DNA of 64,000 nt from Adineta ricciae (Eukaryota > Rotifera > Eurotatoria > Adinetida > Adinetidae): positions 682,001-746,000 of the forward strand of contig CAJNOJ010000015.1 of assembly GCA_905250025.1 (NCBI GenBank). The letters run 5' to 3'. This document shows, in pieces, positions 48,202 through 59,161 of the stretch. The position numbers were made by a program, and so were the translations under genes. The first letter of the stretch is position 1; every line of letters begins with the position of its first letter. The notes under the pieces are model-generated. The model had not been told where the DNA came from, searched no databases, and was given only the letters and a program-made list of their open reading frames with translations.

Positions 48202-50398
48202 ATGATGTCATCAACAAATCACGGTAGTACTGGAATGCCTTCGATCGACGATATTTCTCAAGCACACACTTCGCATGTATATACAGAACCAAATGCGTCT
48301 TATATAGCTGCGACGTCGTCAGCAGCAGCATCAATGAACGCACATCAGGTTTATTACAATAATTCTTTACCACCACCACAACAGCATTTGCACGTTCAGT
48401 CATCAGCATTCTATCCGTCGGGAACATTGAGCCACGTTCAACATCAACATGATGTTAGCAATTCGTCATCGTCTGTGGCTTCGTCGTCAAGTTCACTGGA
48501 ATCGCCTCATAGAACAGGAAATCGTAAACGATCGAGTAACAAACCTACTGGTTCAACTAAAACAAGCATGAAACGGAAAGCTGTAAGTTTTGTTTTTACG
48601 TACATTTTCCGCAAACATCGATGCTTTTTTTCTTAGCCAAATGATAATGACGACGATGACGATGAAGAAAACCAATATTATTTACGCAATGCTTCAACAT
48701 CAACTGTCCTCATGTCAAACCATACGTTTGATAATGACGGGACTAATGACGAAGATAGAGGGAAACAAGCTCGTGAAAACCATTGTGAAATCGAACGACG
48801 TCGTCGTGTGAAAATGGCCACATATTTTACTGAATTGTGCGATATGGTTCCAACCTGTTCAAATCTAGCGCGTAAACCTGATAAGTTAACTATTCTTCGT
48901 ATGGCAGCACAGTTTATGAAAACTCTTCGTGCTAATAATCATCTATTGTCCTCGAATGCTATTACGACGGCACAGCAGCAAGATTCGCATAAGCCATCAT
49001 TTCTGAATGATCAAGAATTAAAGTATATCATGGTGGAATCATGTGATGCTTTCCTATTTGCACTAGATTGTGACAATCTGCACGTGATCTATGTGAGTGA
49101 TGCAATACAGCATATCCTGTCATATGCATGCCAAGATTGGTATTCCAAATACTTCTTTGGTATGATGATAATTTTGAAAAGAGAACAAAGAAAAACAACG
49201 TTTTGTTTAATTCTCGTTTAGATTTCATACATCCTGACGATGTCGAAAAAGTACGTGAGCAATTTAACTTACAACCACAAGATGGTAGTTCAAATGATGG
49301 TAATAGTGGTCGAGTTTTGGATATCAAAACTGGAACGATAAAAAAAGATGGTCACGGCTCAAATACACGATTAGGTGAGTTTTCTTGGATGACTATCACC
49401 GAATAAGGCTTCAATCATTGTTTTCAGGTAGCTCCAAGCGTTCATTTATCTGTCGTATTCGTGTAAATCCAACAAATTCAACTGGCCATACCTATCGAAA
49501 TTCATCAGTCAACCCATTTACATTACGTTGTCGTCATCGAATGTCGCTCGGACCGTCTATCGATGGGCATCTCTACGAAGTTGTACATGTCAGTGGTTAT
49601 ATTCGAAATTTAAGCACTCACCATCCATCATCGTCCACTAACAACAATCAAGTAGCATTTGTCGGTATCGCTCGAGTACAAAATTCATTGGCAGCCAATG
49701 TCAATGATCTGACAGCTCATCCGCTAACAACAATGAACTCAGTTACAACGGAATTTACATGCCGTTGTCATCCCGATACAGGCGAAGTTTTATTTATTGA
49801 TCAACGTTGTACTTCCATTATCGGCTATGAAAGTCAGGAATTATTGCATAAATCAATCTACGAACTAATTCATCCGAATGATCAAATGAATTTTCAAGAA
49901 CTTTTTAAACGAACCGTCACACCATCTAAAGATCTTACTGATGCACCTCAGCATATGACGGATATAATGATACTTTTCCGTACACACCTCGAGAATAAAT
50001 ATATAGCACTCAAAGCTTCCATGTACGCCTTTTCCAATCCCTGTTCAGATCAAATTGAATTTGTTATTCTCACATTTCAATCCAACCAAACAATTACGCG
50101 AACATCTGTCATTGCCAATACAACTGATTATCATCATTCATCATACGGGATCTATTCCCGACCAGATACCAATCCTACAATACAATATCCATCTCAATCA
50201 CTAACTACATTCAATAAGTCAGAAGAACAAGAATATCCCACTGTAAATGAAATTAACAATGAACCAACGTATGCGAGTAATACTGGAGGAACAACGTGGA
50301 CACCGGGAAATGACAGCTGGATAACAACACCCGATGGAACAACTTCACATGTCTCGAATAATCAGAACCAAGCAAATCTTCCGCTGTATCATCAATGA
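48202..50398 (+). CDS. ARNT: ARNT / Cycle-class bHLH-PAS transcription factor
   Basis: Four exons (48202-48582, 48637-49159, 49222-49374, 49428-50398) give about 675 aa. After a Ser-rich head and an acidic block comes the bHLH (about 170-225) with the ARNT-type basic region ([16 protein letters not shown]) and [25 protein letters not shown] (about 245-425) includes [15 protein letters not shown] and [19 protein letters not shown] (about 430-545) includes [21 protein letters not shown] and [20 protein letters not shown]. The tail is Ser/Thr/Asn-rich, a probable activation domain. It acts in the nucleus as obligate partner of HIF, AhR, SIM or trachealess-type factors. The bHLH similarity favours ARNT over BMAL/Cycle, but the split is not proved. 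The usual WLW-like element of ARNT PAS-B reads KYIALKAS here. Confidence 0.92.
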
Positions 50399-51013
50399 CA
50401 TCGAAGAGTGTCTCTGTACACGTGTGTTTTATTGTACATTTTGTATTCAAATAGTAGTGATGTCTCTTCTCTTGCTTCTTATCGAATCTCTATTTGTTTC
50501 TGTCTGTCTGTCTATTAATTGTTTAGTGCATTCACTTCTCTATGTGTCGCCATGCGACAAGTCATTTTGTGTTAATTGCGAATAATTTTCTTAATGAATT
50601 GGCGTAATCATCCAGTCAATTCGTACTTTTCAGTCATGAAAGAATATGCCGAGTCAGTTTGTTGTGTTTTTATCACCTTATTTGTAATTATACATATTCA
50701 TATGAATAAATTAATCACGAAATGATAAACTAGATGAGTTGACCTGACTATATTCTAGATAGACTGACGATTTTCTTCACTACCTTTGCATCGACACGAA
50801 ATGAGCAAGTAAAGCAAGTAATTATCCGTTTTTTTTATTCGTCCACGACATAGGAAATGAGGAAGAGAAAAGACATCACCTGTAAGCATGACCAAGTGTG
50901 AAATGAACGCTTGAATAGTTTGCAAAATTGTCATGCTTAGTTATACGTGTTTATACTCGTGCCTTCTTGCCATCGATACACGTAGCAAATGAAGCGTTTC
51001 GTGAGTTTGTTTG
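50399..51013. other. Intergenic spacer
   Basis: 615 nt holding the ARNT 3' UTR and the promoter of the next gene; a candidate AATAAA lies near 50705. Nothing else recognised. Confidence 0.45.
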
Positions 51014-52531
51014 ATGTCAAGCAAACGTAGCCATTTGTACGAGAATTATTTTGCCTCTTCATTCGTGTTGAAAAACATGAGAATAAGATTTTCGAGAGTC
51101 AGACAATTGACTTTCTTGGAAAGATCGAATGATAACTTAAGCATGTATCGCTATAAACGTCATCCGTTATTATCATATCTACCTCGCATGGATTTCTTTC
51201 GAGTTTTACGAGTCTGTTGCTTATTCGCATGCGTCTTATGTCTAATTCTTCAATACATAATTGTCAAATTGTTCTATTCGGACGAAGAATTCGTCGTCGA
51301 AAGCACGCAGCTCGATCCGAATACACCATTAACAATCAATCTGACGTCATTTGCTGTTTGTCATTCACAGGATTTATACTTGGATAATTTAAACATTCAA
51401 TATCACGGTCGATATCCCGACAAGAACAAACAAGTATGCTTTCTAGTTGAACATCTCGATGGTGGACCATGGTGGTCGTATGTTACACATGAATTTGCGG
51501 AAATACTTGCAAGTTTAAAAGAATTTGGTCGCTCATCGAATATCACGTATCGATCATTTTCTGATCAGACGAAAATAACTCACAAAACAAATTTAACGAA
51601 ATATTTTCTCGACGCTTGTGGAATCGATGAAAACATCGCTTCGGACAGGGAACGGCCTGTAATTATTCTCCTTTGGGACGTCAATCAGCTGTTTTGGTAT
51701 CGAATGCGACGCGAGTGGGAGTTGTTTTTCAATTCTGTCCGAGCACGTGTTGTGGTCTTTATTGATGATCTACATTTTACCTCATCGAATACTCTAGCTA
51801 GTCGACAATACTTATTCGAATCAGTCGCATCGGAAATTCTCTCGACATACGCATATCTTTTTCATAATTACTATAAAAAAATTCCGTCAGAGAAGATCAC
51901 CTGGATACCGCATGCAGCATCATCCTTAACGAATCGAACTATCAATCAAACGGCATTGAATAAGCTTTTCGTTTCGGGTGCAAATATTCCTGAATGGTAT
52001 CCATGTCGTGCGCATGCTTTTGCCCTATGTCATCAACGAAAAGATTTGGCATCTTGCCTGAAACATCCTGGTTACGGTCCAACGATGCGCACCAGCAAAG
52101 CATATTATTACGGGGGCGAAAGATACTTTTCGTACATGAGACAGTTTCGGTTTGGCTTAGGTACATGTCAATCAGTGCATTATGCTGTTGCGAAATTATT
52201 TGAAATACCAGCCAATGGTCTTGTTCTTGTTACAACACATGATTTGATATCCGTACTTGAAAAGCTTCATCTGAAACAAAATACACATTTTTTAACTGTG
52301 AATTGTTCGTCAACGAATTCTCTAAAGAATGAAGTTATGCATCTGCAAAGTCTTCCGAAGAAAGCAATGTATGAGATACAAAAGCAAAGTCAAGATATCG
52401 TCTACGACCGTCATCTAACCAGACATCGAGCAGAACTTATACATGTTCGACTATTAGCACAATCCTTACTTGTTACTTCGGTATCGCCAGAAGGAAATAT
52501 TCAATGGGAAGGATGGGGAAGAAATTGCTGA
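51014..52531 (+). CDS. Single-exon type II membrane protein, possible glycosyltransferase
   Basis: One exon, about 505 aa. A basic N-terminal segment precedes one hydrophobic helix (about 62-84, FFRVLRVCCLFACVLCLILQ), then a large lumenal-type domain with NxS/T sites: the signal-anchor plan of Golgi enzymes. The C-terminal half has WYPCRAHAF, HPGYGPT, then YFSYMRQFRFGLGTCQSVHYAVAKLFEIPANGLVLVTTHD. A phase of glycine, an acidic/family position and a hydrophobic strand there resembles CgeB/GT1-like (Glyco_trans_1_2) nucleotide-sugar sites. That is inference from pattern only; the donor and acceptor cannot be named. The lack of introns contrasts with neighbours. Start: the first ATG after a TTTG-rich tract; a longer N-terminus is not excluded. 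Confidence 0.65.
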   Translation: MSSKRSHLYENYFASSFVLKNMRIRFSRVRQLTFLERSNDNLSMYRYKRHPLLSYLPRMDFFRVLRVCCLFACVLCLILQYIIVKLFYSDEEFVVESTQLDPNTPLTINLTSFAVCHSQDLYLDNLNIQYHGRYPDKNKQVCFLVEHLDGGPWWSYVTHEFAEILASLKEFGRSSNITYRSFSDQTKITHKTNLTKYFLDACGIDENIASDRERPVIILLWDVNQLFWYRMRREWELFFNSVRARVVVFIDDLHFTSSNTLASRQYLFESVASEILSTYAYLFHNYYKKIPSEKITWIPHAASSLTNRTINQTALNKLFVSGANIPEWYPCRAHAFALCHQRKDLASCLKHPGYGPTMRTSKAYYYGGERYFSYMRQFRFGLGTCQSVHYAVAKLFEIPANGLVLVTTHDLISVLEKLHLKQNTHFLTVNCSSTNSLKNEVMHLQSLPKKAMYEIQKQSQDIVYDRHLTRHRAELIHVRLLAQSLLVTSVSPEGNIQWEGWGRNC

Positions 52532-53848
52532 TATTTTTTTGTAAATCGAACTTGCAAAAATAAGTGTATGAGTGCATGTTTTTCTTCCTTCTAAAAGGAA
52601 CGTAAGAAAAAAGTGCGTTTGAAGGTGCGCTAGTTTATGCGAGATATTTTTAACATTAAACTATCTACGTCATCACCTACTTCTTCTGTTACAGAACTCC
52701 GGTGTTTACAATAAGAAAACAAATACAAAAAATAATTCTTCAATTTGTCTTTCCTTATTCTTATTATGATGTTCGATATGGAATGAACAAAGGTCTTCGG
52801 CTAAGTCAATTTTCTACTGTACTCTTAGGTTTGGCGATCGCACGTGTAAATATCATATCCATTATACGATAGCAAACTGAGACAGCCATGGTTTTATATG
52901 AAAAAGCACAAAAAAGTACTTGCGCTTGTCACGATTGTTTTTTCAGGAAGAACGAAAAAAGTACATTGAGATTGAATCGGCGTTTCTAGAGCGATCGCGT
53001 TAAAAATCCAGCTGGTCTTCGACTGTTAGTGCGAATTCACTCACTGAAATGTTAATCGAGACGTCAGAGACACTTGTGTAAATTAAGTATCTAACATGCA
53101 AATGGTGTTAATTAGACGTCAGAAAATATTTTAGCTACCTACTGCTTATATCTAGGGTCGAAAACGTGAGGCTTCCCAAAAACATATTACCTACGCACGA
53201 TCACAGCGCGAGCGATGACTGTTTTACATAGACTAATTTTGTCATGCGTAACAGAAATAATATTGTATAAATGTTTCTCTTCATAAAAAGACGAACATCG
53301 TTGTGAGTAAGGATGAATTCTACGTGGTTAGCACAACAGCTGTCGTTTGCAATCATCTCGTGTCAAAGTATGATTAAGTGTTTTATATAATTTTCAGGAA
53401 AGAATAGATTTGTCAGAAGTGAACAAATGAGCTACAATTGAAACTTTGCAGAAATAGAATTCGGAACAAATTAAGATCTGTTGTGTAGCTTTTATAATGC
53501 TTTTTTCCTTTTTGAAAAAAAACCATTTCGAGTCTGTTTGTGTGTAGTGAATTCGACTTGTTTGTTATGAAACGAGCAATGAAAAGTGTCACATTTCTGA
53601 ATAGACGATCTTTCAGTTTTTTACCCAAAGGCTTACAAAATAAAGTAGAATCTGCGATAAATTTTTTATCGAAAATTCTAAAAACGTGCCGAAATGTCTA
53701 GTCATCATTTATTCATCAACGCTGCCGAACAGTTCACTATCTACCGTTTACTCGTCCTTCTTCCTAATTGACGATTTTGTTCTATGAGTACATTTTTTTA
53801 TACTTTCACTACGTAATGTTTTTTTTAGAATTGTACGAGGATACGAGC
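52532..53848. other. Intergenic spacer
   Basis: About 1.3 kb, AT-rich, no supportable gene. A polypyrimidine tract with TTTTTTTTAG ends 21 nt before the next ATG. Confidence 0.5.
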
Positions 53849-55207
53849 ATGAGCGTCTTTCGTTTTGTTGCTGAAGACAACTGGATTATGCGAATGGTCT
53901 TCAATCACATGGGCTATGTGTTTTTCGGAGTACCAATTGCTATTCTTTTTCTCATTTCAAAACAATCAATAGATACAATATGTAAGTAAATCGAATCGGT
54001 GCATTTTTCAATCAAGCGCACTTCCGTTTTCTTTAAAGGGCCACGACCGGTTCGCTGGTTTGTTGTTCCGTTGATCCGTCTCTTCATTGCAGACCCATCA
54101 TTACTAGATCTGAATGTTAAAGAAGCTCCATCAGCTGCACCTCCGCCAATTTCGTCATCGCAATCGAAATTTACTCGTTATCGTATTTTGAAGTTGATGT
54201 TTTCGTTTTTTGGCCTCCAAATGTCCTACCTTCTATGGGGTTTATTACAAGAACGTATTATGACTCGAACATATGGGGACGAAAAATTTACAAACTCGCA
54301 ATATCTTGTCTTTGTGAACCGATGTCTCGCAACTGTGATGGCATATATGTCACTACGCATTTTTTACCCAACCAAGAAACTTTCATCGATAGGTCCACCT
54401 TTGTACAAATTTGGTATCATTTCCTACGCAAATTGTATGTCAACTTGGTTCCAATATGAAAGTCTGTTGTTTATTAGTTTTCCTGTCCAAGTCTTAGCGA
54501 AGAGTATCAAGACGATACCGGTGATGATCGCTGGCAGATTCGTCTCGGGGAAAACCTATCCTGCACGGCAATATCTTCTAATGTTGCTCATGGCCACTGG
54601 CATTGCACTGTTTTTTACCGGTTATTACGAAAATAATTCCGATGATTTACCAACTAAGAAAAAACCGAAAACGAATATTACAACATTCAACGGTGTCGTT
54701 TTATTAGTTTGTTACTTAGTAAGTGAAGTTTAATTTTGAGAACAAAATTTCATCGTGTATCTTTAGGTATTTGACGCCTTTACCTCGAATTATCAAAAGT
54801 TTGTCTTTGATCGTTATTCAGTATCATTCTTAAACATGATGTTTTTCGTCAATTGCTTTTCTACAATACTAACCTTAACATCCCTTATTCTTAATGGTAC
54901 CTTTTTTCAATGTTTATCATTCATGCAACGGCATGAATCGTTCGCAGTGCATGTCATAGCTACGTCAGTATGTTCATCGGTTGGGCAGTTATTTATCTTC
55001 TCAACTATCGAAGAATTCGGTCCAGTCATCTTTGCAATCATTATGACTATGCGGCAGGCATTTAGTATCCTTCTCTCGTGTATTTTCTATGGTCATCAAT
55101 TGACTTGGTTCTCAATCCTTGGAATTCACGTCGCATTTTTAGCTATTTTTCTTCATGCCTTTATACAATTCAAGCGAAGTAAGCCGCAGAATAACAGTAC
55201 CGTTTGA
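53849..55207 (+). CDS. SLC35B2: PAPS transporter 1 (SLC35B2)
   Basis: Three exons (53849-53981, 54039-54718, 54767-55207) give about 417 aa against 432 in human. Strong family matches: LLQERIMTRTYG, FTNSQYLVFVNR, STWFQYESLLFISFPVQVLAKS, IKTIPVMIAGRFVSGKTY, FDAFTSNYQ, CSSVGQLFIFSTIEEFG, IIMTMRQAFSILLSCIFYGH. About ten hydrophobic segments. It imports the sulfate donor PAPS into the Golgi for sulfation of glycans and proteins. A short tail ends KPQNNSTV rather than a clear dilysine signal. The start ATG follows a strong acceptor-like TTTTTTTTAG by 21 nt. An additional N-terminal exon is possible but the length already fits the family. Confidence 0.93.
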
Positions 55208-55964
55208 AAAGTCGAAGAGGAGCATAAGTTTCTTGTATACGAGCGCCTGGTGCGCAACGCAAAGAGCAAAAGACTAAAATAGTTCACTTTTGTTCTCTTA
55301 TTTTCATCGTGTATTGTACATATTTTCTGTTAATAAACAAAAATATACACAGCCATTGCCAAAATCAACGCTATATTGCATGAATAAGCAAAGAATCTCA
55401 ATGAACGTCTATCTATCATTCCGTTCTGTTGCATCGTATTTTCTTCTTGTCAAATTCTGCCATCTATGTCTGCTAAAGGCACATATATGAAATGTATACG
55501 ACGAGTAGCAAATCATATTTTTTTGAATAGGGAAATATAAAAGAGGAATATTCCCGCTTTGCTCGATTCTCTTTCTATGTCATCTTGATTATCTTGTCTT
55601 AATTTCAATACAATCGACGTCATTGACGCGTGTACTATAATATATATCCATCTACTGTATTCATGATTTGTTTATTACCTTTGGGTACCCTCTATTAGGA
55701 TTGATACTATTTTTGCGCAGTAAATAAACCCATTCGTTGACTGTGGCAAGGTTATTTGTTGGAAAATTAAATAAGTATAGCATCTGTTTTTTTTACATTG
55801 CTTACATCATCGGTATATAACGAGTGCATGATGATATTTCAGTTTTTCAACGCTTATCTTTTCTCTTTTATATCCTTCTGAAATCAATAACACGTCAAGG
55901 CATTTGTTGTTTTTCGTGACATTGCCGAGAATGATTAATTACTTCGCTTCATTTTAGATTAGGT
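55208..55964. other. Intergenic spacer
   Basis: 757 nt holding the SLC35B2 3' UTR (AATAAA at 55332-55337) and the upstream region of the adenylate kinase gene, with an ATTTTAG acceptor-like site just before the ATG. Confidence 0.5.
55332..55337 (+). terminator. Poly(A) signal of SLC35B2
   Basis: Canonical AATAAA 125 nt after the stop codon. Confidence 0.45.
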
Positions 55965-57241
55965 ATGCCTTTACAGACGGATACCAAAAGTGAAACTAAT
56001 GAACAAATCGATTCTAACGTCCAGTATAACGATGACCCAAGTAAATCTCATGTTGGTGCAAATATTGTTTTAATTGGAGCACCTGGTAGCGGTACGTTTG
56101 AGGGCTTTGACATTTCGTTTTCTAATCCTGTGAAATATTGAACTTAGGCAAGGGTACACAGAGTGCACGACTAGCCGATCGTTATCAGATCTGTCATTTG
56201 TCAACAGGTGATCTGTTGCGTCAAGCAGCCGAAGATCGAACATCGATTGAAGGTGAAAGAGTTCGACACATCATCGAATCAGGTGGTCTTGTCGACGATG
56301 ACACAGTAATGTCATTAATTGATAAAAATTTGAACAAAACAGAATGTCGACATGGTGCGTTATTCGATGGTTTTCCTCGAACGATCAAACAAGGTGAACA
56401 ATTAGAACAATTACTTGAGTCCAAACAGCAACGACTTGATGCTGTACTCGAATATGATGTACGTATCTATTTTGAATTGATTTTCATCACAAAAAGATAT
56501 AACGGGGATATTTCCTTTACGTCAGAGAAAGTAATATCCGACTCGTTGAGTTATTTTCCCCAGAGAAGGATTAGAATCATTATTGTCAAGCGGCTTGCCG
56601 AGAAATTTGTTACCGTTTTTATCAAAGTGAATGAAAGCCATTTAGATAATTAATTTTACAACGTTCAAACTATTTTGCAGTTATTTATACATTTTAGATC
56701 GACGATAGTCTATTAAAAAGTCGTATACTTGGCCGACTCGTTCATAAACCATCAGGTCGAACTTATCACGAAGAATTTCATCCGCCAAAGAATCTCATGA
56801 AAGATGATCTTACCGGTGAACCACTCACGCGTCGTTCTGACGATACAACGGAAACACTTGATGCTAGATTAAACACATATCATAAGCAGACGACACCTCT
56901 AGTAAATCGAGACATAACTAGTTCGTTTTATTCCTTTTTGTTTCAAGATTGAATTCTACCGTCACCGAAATCTTCATCGTGTAATCGATGCTTCTCAAAA
57001 AGTCAGTGAAGTTTCCAAGCAGTCATTTGCTATAGTTGATCAACTACGTCAACAACAGAAATTAGCTCCTGTCCGATCATCAGAAGACAGTGTAGAGAAA
57101 ATTGTCCATGACGATGTTATTCCTGCGAAAATGAAACCATTACCAAGCCCATTGGATATGAACGCTAATCGCTCGAACAGTAATTTTCTCACCATATACA
57201 ATTCGGTGACATACGTCCTACGCGAGCGTGGCATCATCTAA
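55965..57241 (+). CDS. AK2: Adenylate kinase 2 (mitochondrial intermembrane-space type)
   Basis: Four exons (55965-56091, 56148-56458, 56698-56901, 56948-57241) give about 311 aa. NMP-kinase P-loop GAPGSGKGTQ is split by intron 1. AMP-site motifs are STGDLLR and FDGFPRT. The LID is of the long AK2 type ([30 protein letters not shown]), and YHKQTTPL precedes the arginine-bearing helix. It interconverts ATP+AMP with 2 ADP. A hydrophilic 30-residue N-terminal leader precedes the core, without a clear mitochondrial presequence. The C-terminal tail after the DASQ motif is about 75 residues, longer than in vertebrates, and ends [13 protein letters not shown]; its role is unknown. Confidence 0.93.
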
Positions 57242-57674
57242 AGTCAGTTAAGTGCATTTAAGAGAATGATAGGACTGATCGTTTGAAGACAAAGTCTTCG
57301 GTTTTATTCTGATTTCTTTCCATTGGCAGAAGTGTTTACTGTGCAAAAGTCTTGCTTTTAGATTTCTAGTTGTGAAGATTTTCTCATTGCTTATTTTTTC
57401 TTTTTTCTTGGTCAGGTTTTTGTTCTTTCAGAAACATGAAATAAACCTTGGAGGTTAGTTTCTACTCTGGTAATCTAATTTCTCGAACAATTAAGAAATT
57501 GTCAGCTTTCATAGGCCCGTGCCATTTGTCTTCTTTCTCTCTCATATTTTTTTTCTAGATGCTCTTTAGTTCTTGGCTGACATTCCTTCTATTTGCGCGC
57601 ACGGGAACAAATTCAATTAAATAGTAATAAAAAGAGCCATTAAACATTTCTAAACGTAGATTTACTCTGTTATT
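57242..57674. other. Intergenic spacer
   Basis: 433 nt with the AK2 poly(A) signal AATAAA at 57440-57445 and the promoter side of the CIA30 gene. An AAACGTAG acceptor-like site precedes that ATG by 15 nt. Confidence 0.45.
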
Positions 57675-58315
57675 ATGACTAGCTCAACAAATTGTTCGTT
57701 TACCAGAGAAGATGTTCTCTTTGATTTTACTAAACCAGATGCTGTGATTAACGATTGGATTGAAGTGTCCGACACACAGCGAGACGTGGGTAAATCCAAG
57801 GGTGTACTTGTCGAACAGAAAAGTGAACAATTTCAACGAGCAGCGTTTTTCTCGTTGTTGAATCCTCAACCAAATGGTGCTGCATTCGCTGGTGTAACAT
57901 ATCGAAAAAAAACATTCGATCTCAGTTCGTTCTCCGGTCTCAAATTATCCGTCCGTGCACAAGGTGAAAATTATAACTATAAAGTTATTCTAAGACATCA
58001 TCACGAAGAGTCATCATTAGTACCATCGTATGAAGTATTTTTTGAAGTAAGAAAACCACTCTCAAGGCCTCGAAATGGCACAAATTCTTTGTTTAGTTAC
58101 CAAAAAATGAAATGGTTCAGCACTATTTACCATTCAAAGATTTCCTGCCTTACAGTCGTGGAAAAGCATTGGATCCAAACACAACCCAACCATTGGATTT
58201 GAAAGATGTAACTAGCATTGGTCTACAAATCTATGGCGGGGTCTATTCTACGATTAAACAACACGGTACATCGAGTCTAGAAATTGATTCGATTAGCGCT
58301 GTGACATGCGAATAG
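57675..58315 (+). CDS. CIA30-domain protein (NDUFAF1-like fold)
   Basis: Two exons (57675-58046, 58097-58315) give about 196 aa. Almost the whole protein is a CIA30 beta-sandwich: VLFDFTKPDAVINDWIEVSD near the start, then AAFFSLL, GAAFAGVTYRKK, FDLSSFSGLKLSVRAQGENY, LPFKDFLP, DVTSIGLQI and a final SSLEIDSISAV. In NDUFAF1 this domain assists mitochondrial complex I assembly. Here no mitochondrial presequence is evident and the protein is only the domain. It could therefore be a cytosolic CIA30 paralogue, such as those found in many protists and rotifers, instead of the assembly factor itself. Confidence 0.85.
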
Positions 58316-59161
58316 GATTGGTAAGATGAATCTGTCCAGACGAATTGTGATTGTGTGATGAAAGTCATAACGTACGAATGATTAGATGTATTTGCATATT
58401 GTCTTTGTATTTTGATTTTCTTTTAATAAACTTCGATGTCATACTCAAGCAACAGAAAAAACACATACACACAGAGTATCGCTTCATTTTTGTAAGTGAA
58501 AACAAGAACATTATATAATCTCCTTCTCATACTACTGCGCCTTGATCAAGTATGCCATTGCGAACAATAGTCTTTTGTTATTTTAGATAATCACATCGAA
58601 AAACTCGGTTTCTCCTATGTATTATTTTTTACTATCACATCTACATTCTATTCCAGATCGAATAACATTGCCATTCTTATCGTCTTGGCTTAAGACATGA
58701 ATAAAAGAACTATGCGATACTAAATTTGAATCAAACATACGAACGACGAATATGTCTTTACAGCTCGCAGCTATTTTTACTCGTGAGTAGAACAATGTTA
58801 CATAGTTTGACTTTCTCCTATGTCAATTGTTTGTCAAACAAGAAAAGAAATCATAGAGAGAATTGTCTTTCGCGAAATTATCGTGCAAATCATCAGTGAT
58901 CAATCACACGGTCGGAGCAGGATGAAGGAAAGCAAGAACTACGAGTCCGCCTTTCCTTTTTTTTTCTCTTTATTCAATATTCTCTCAGCATGAATCAGCA
59001 GCTTTTTTTTTCTTGTGCATACGCACCTCATCAGCATCGATAATGCAGATATTAGTTACTCGTCTCACGTAAAGATCAACTAATTCAGATCGAATATTTG
59101 TTTTCTAGTTTGATTTTGTCCTTTCAAATCTACTCAGTCACCGACAATATCAAAAGCGACA
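58316..59161. other. Intergenic spacer
   Basis: 846 nt; CIA30 poly(A) signal at 58425-58430. The remainder is AT-rich, with a T-run and a TTTTCTAG acceptor-like site near 59101-59108. No gene. Confidence 0.5.
58425..58430 (+). terminator. Poly(A) signal of the CIA30 gene
   Basis: AATAAA 110 nt after the stop codon. Confidence 0.45.
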
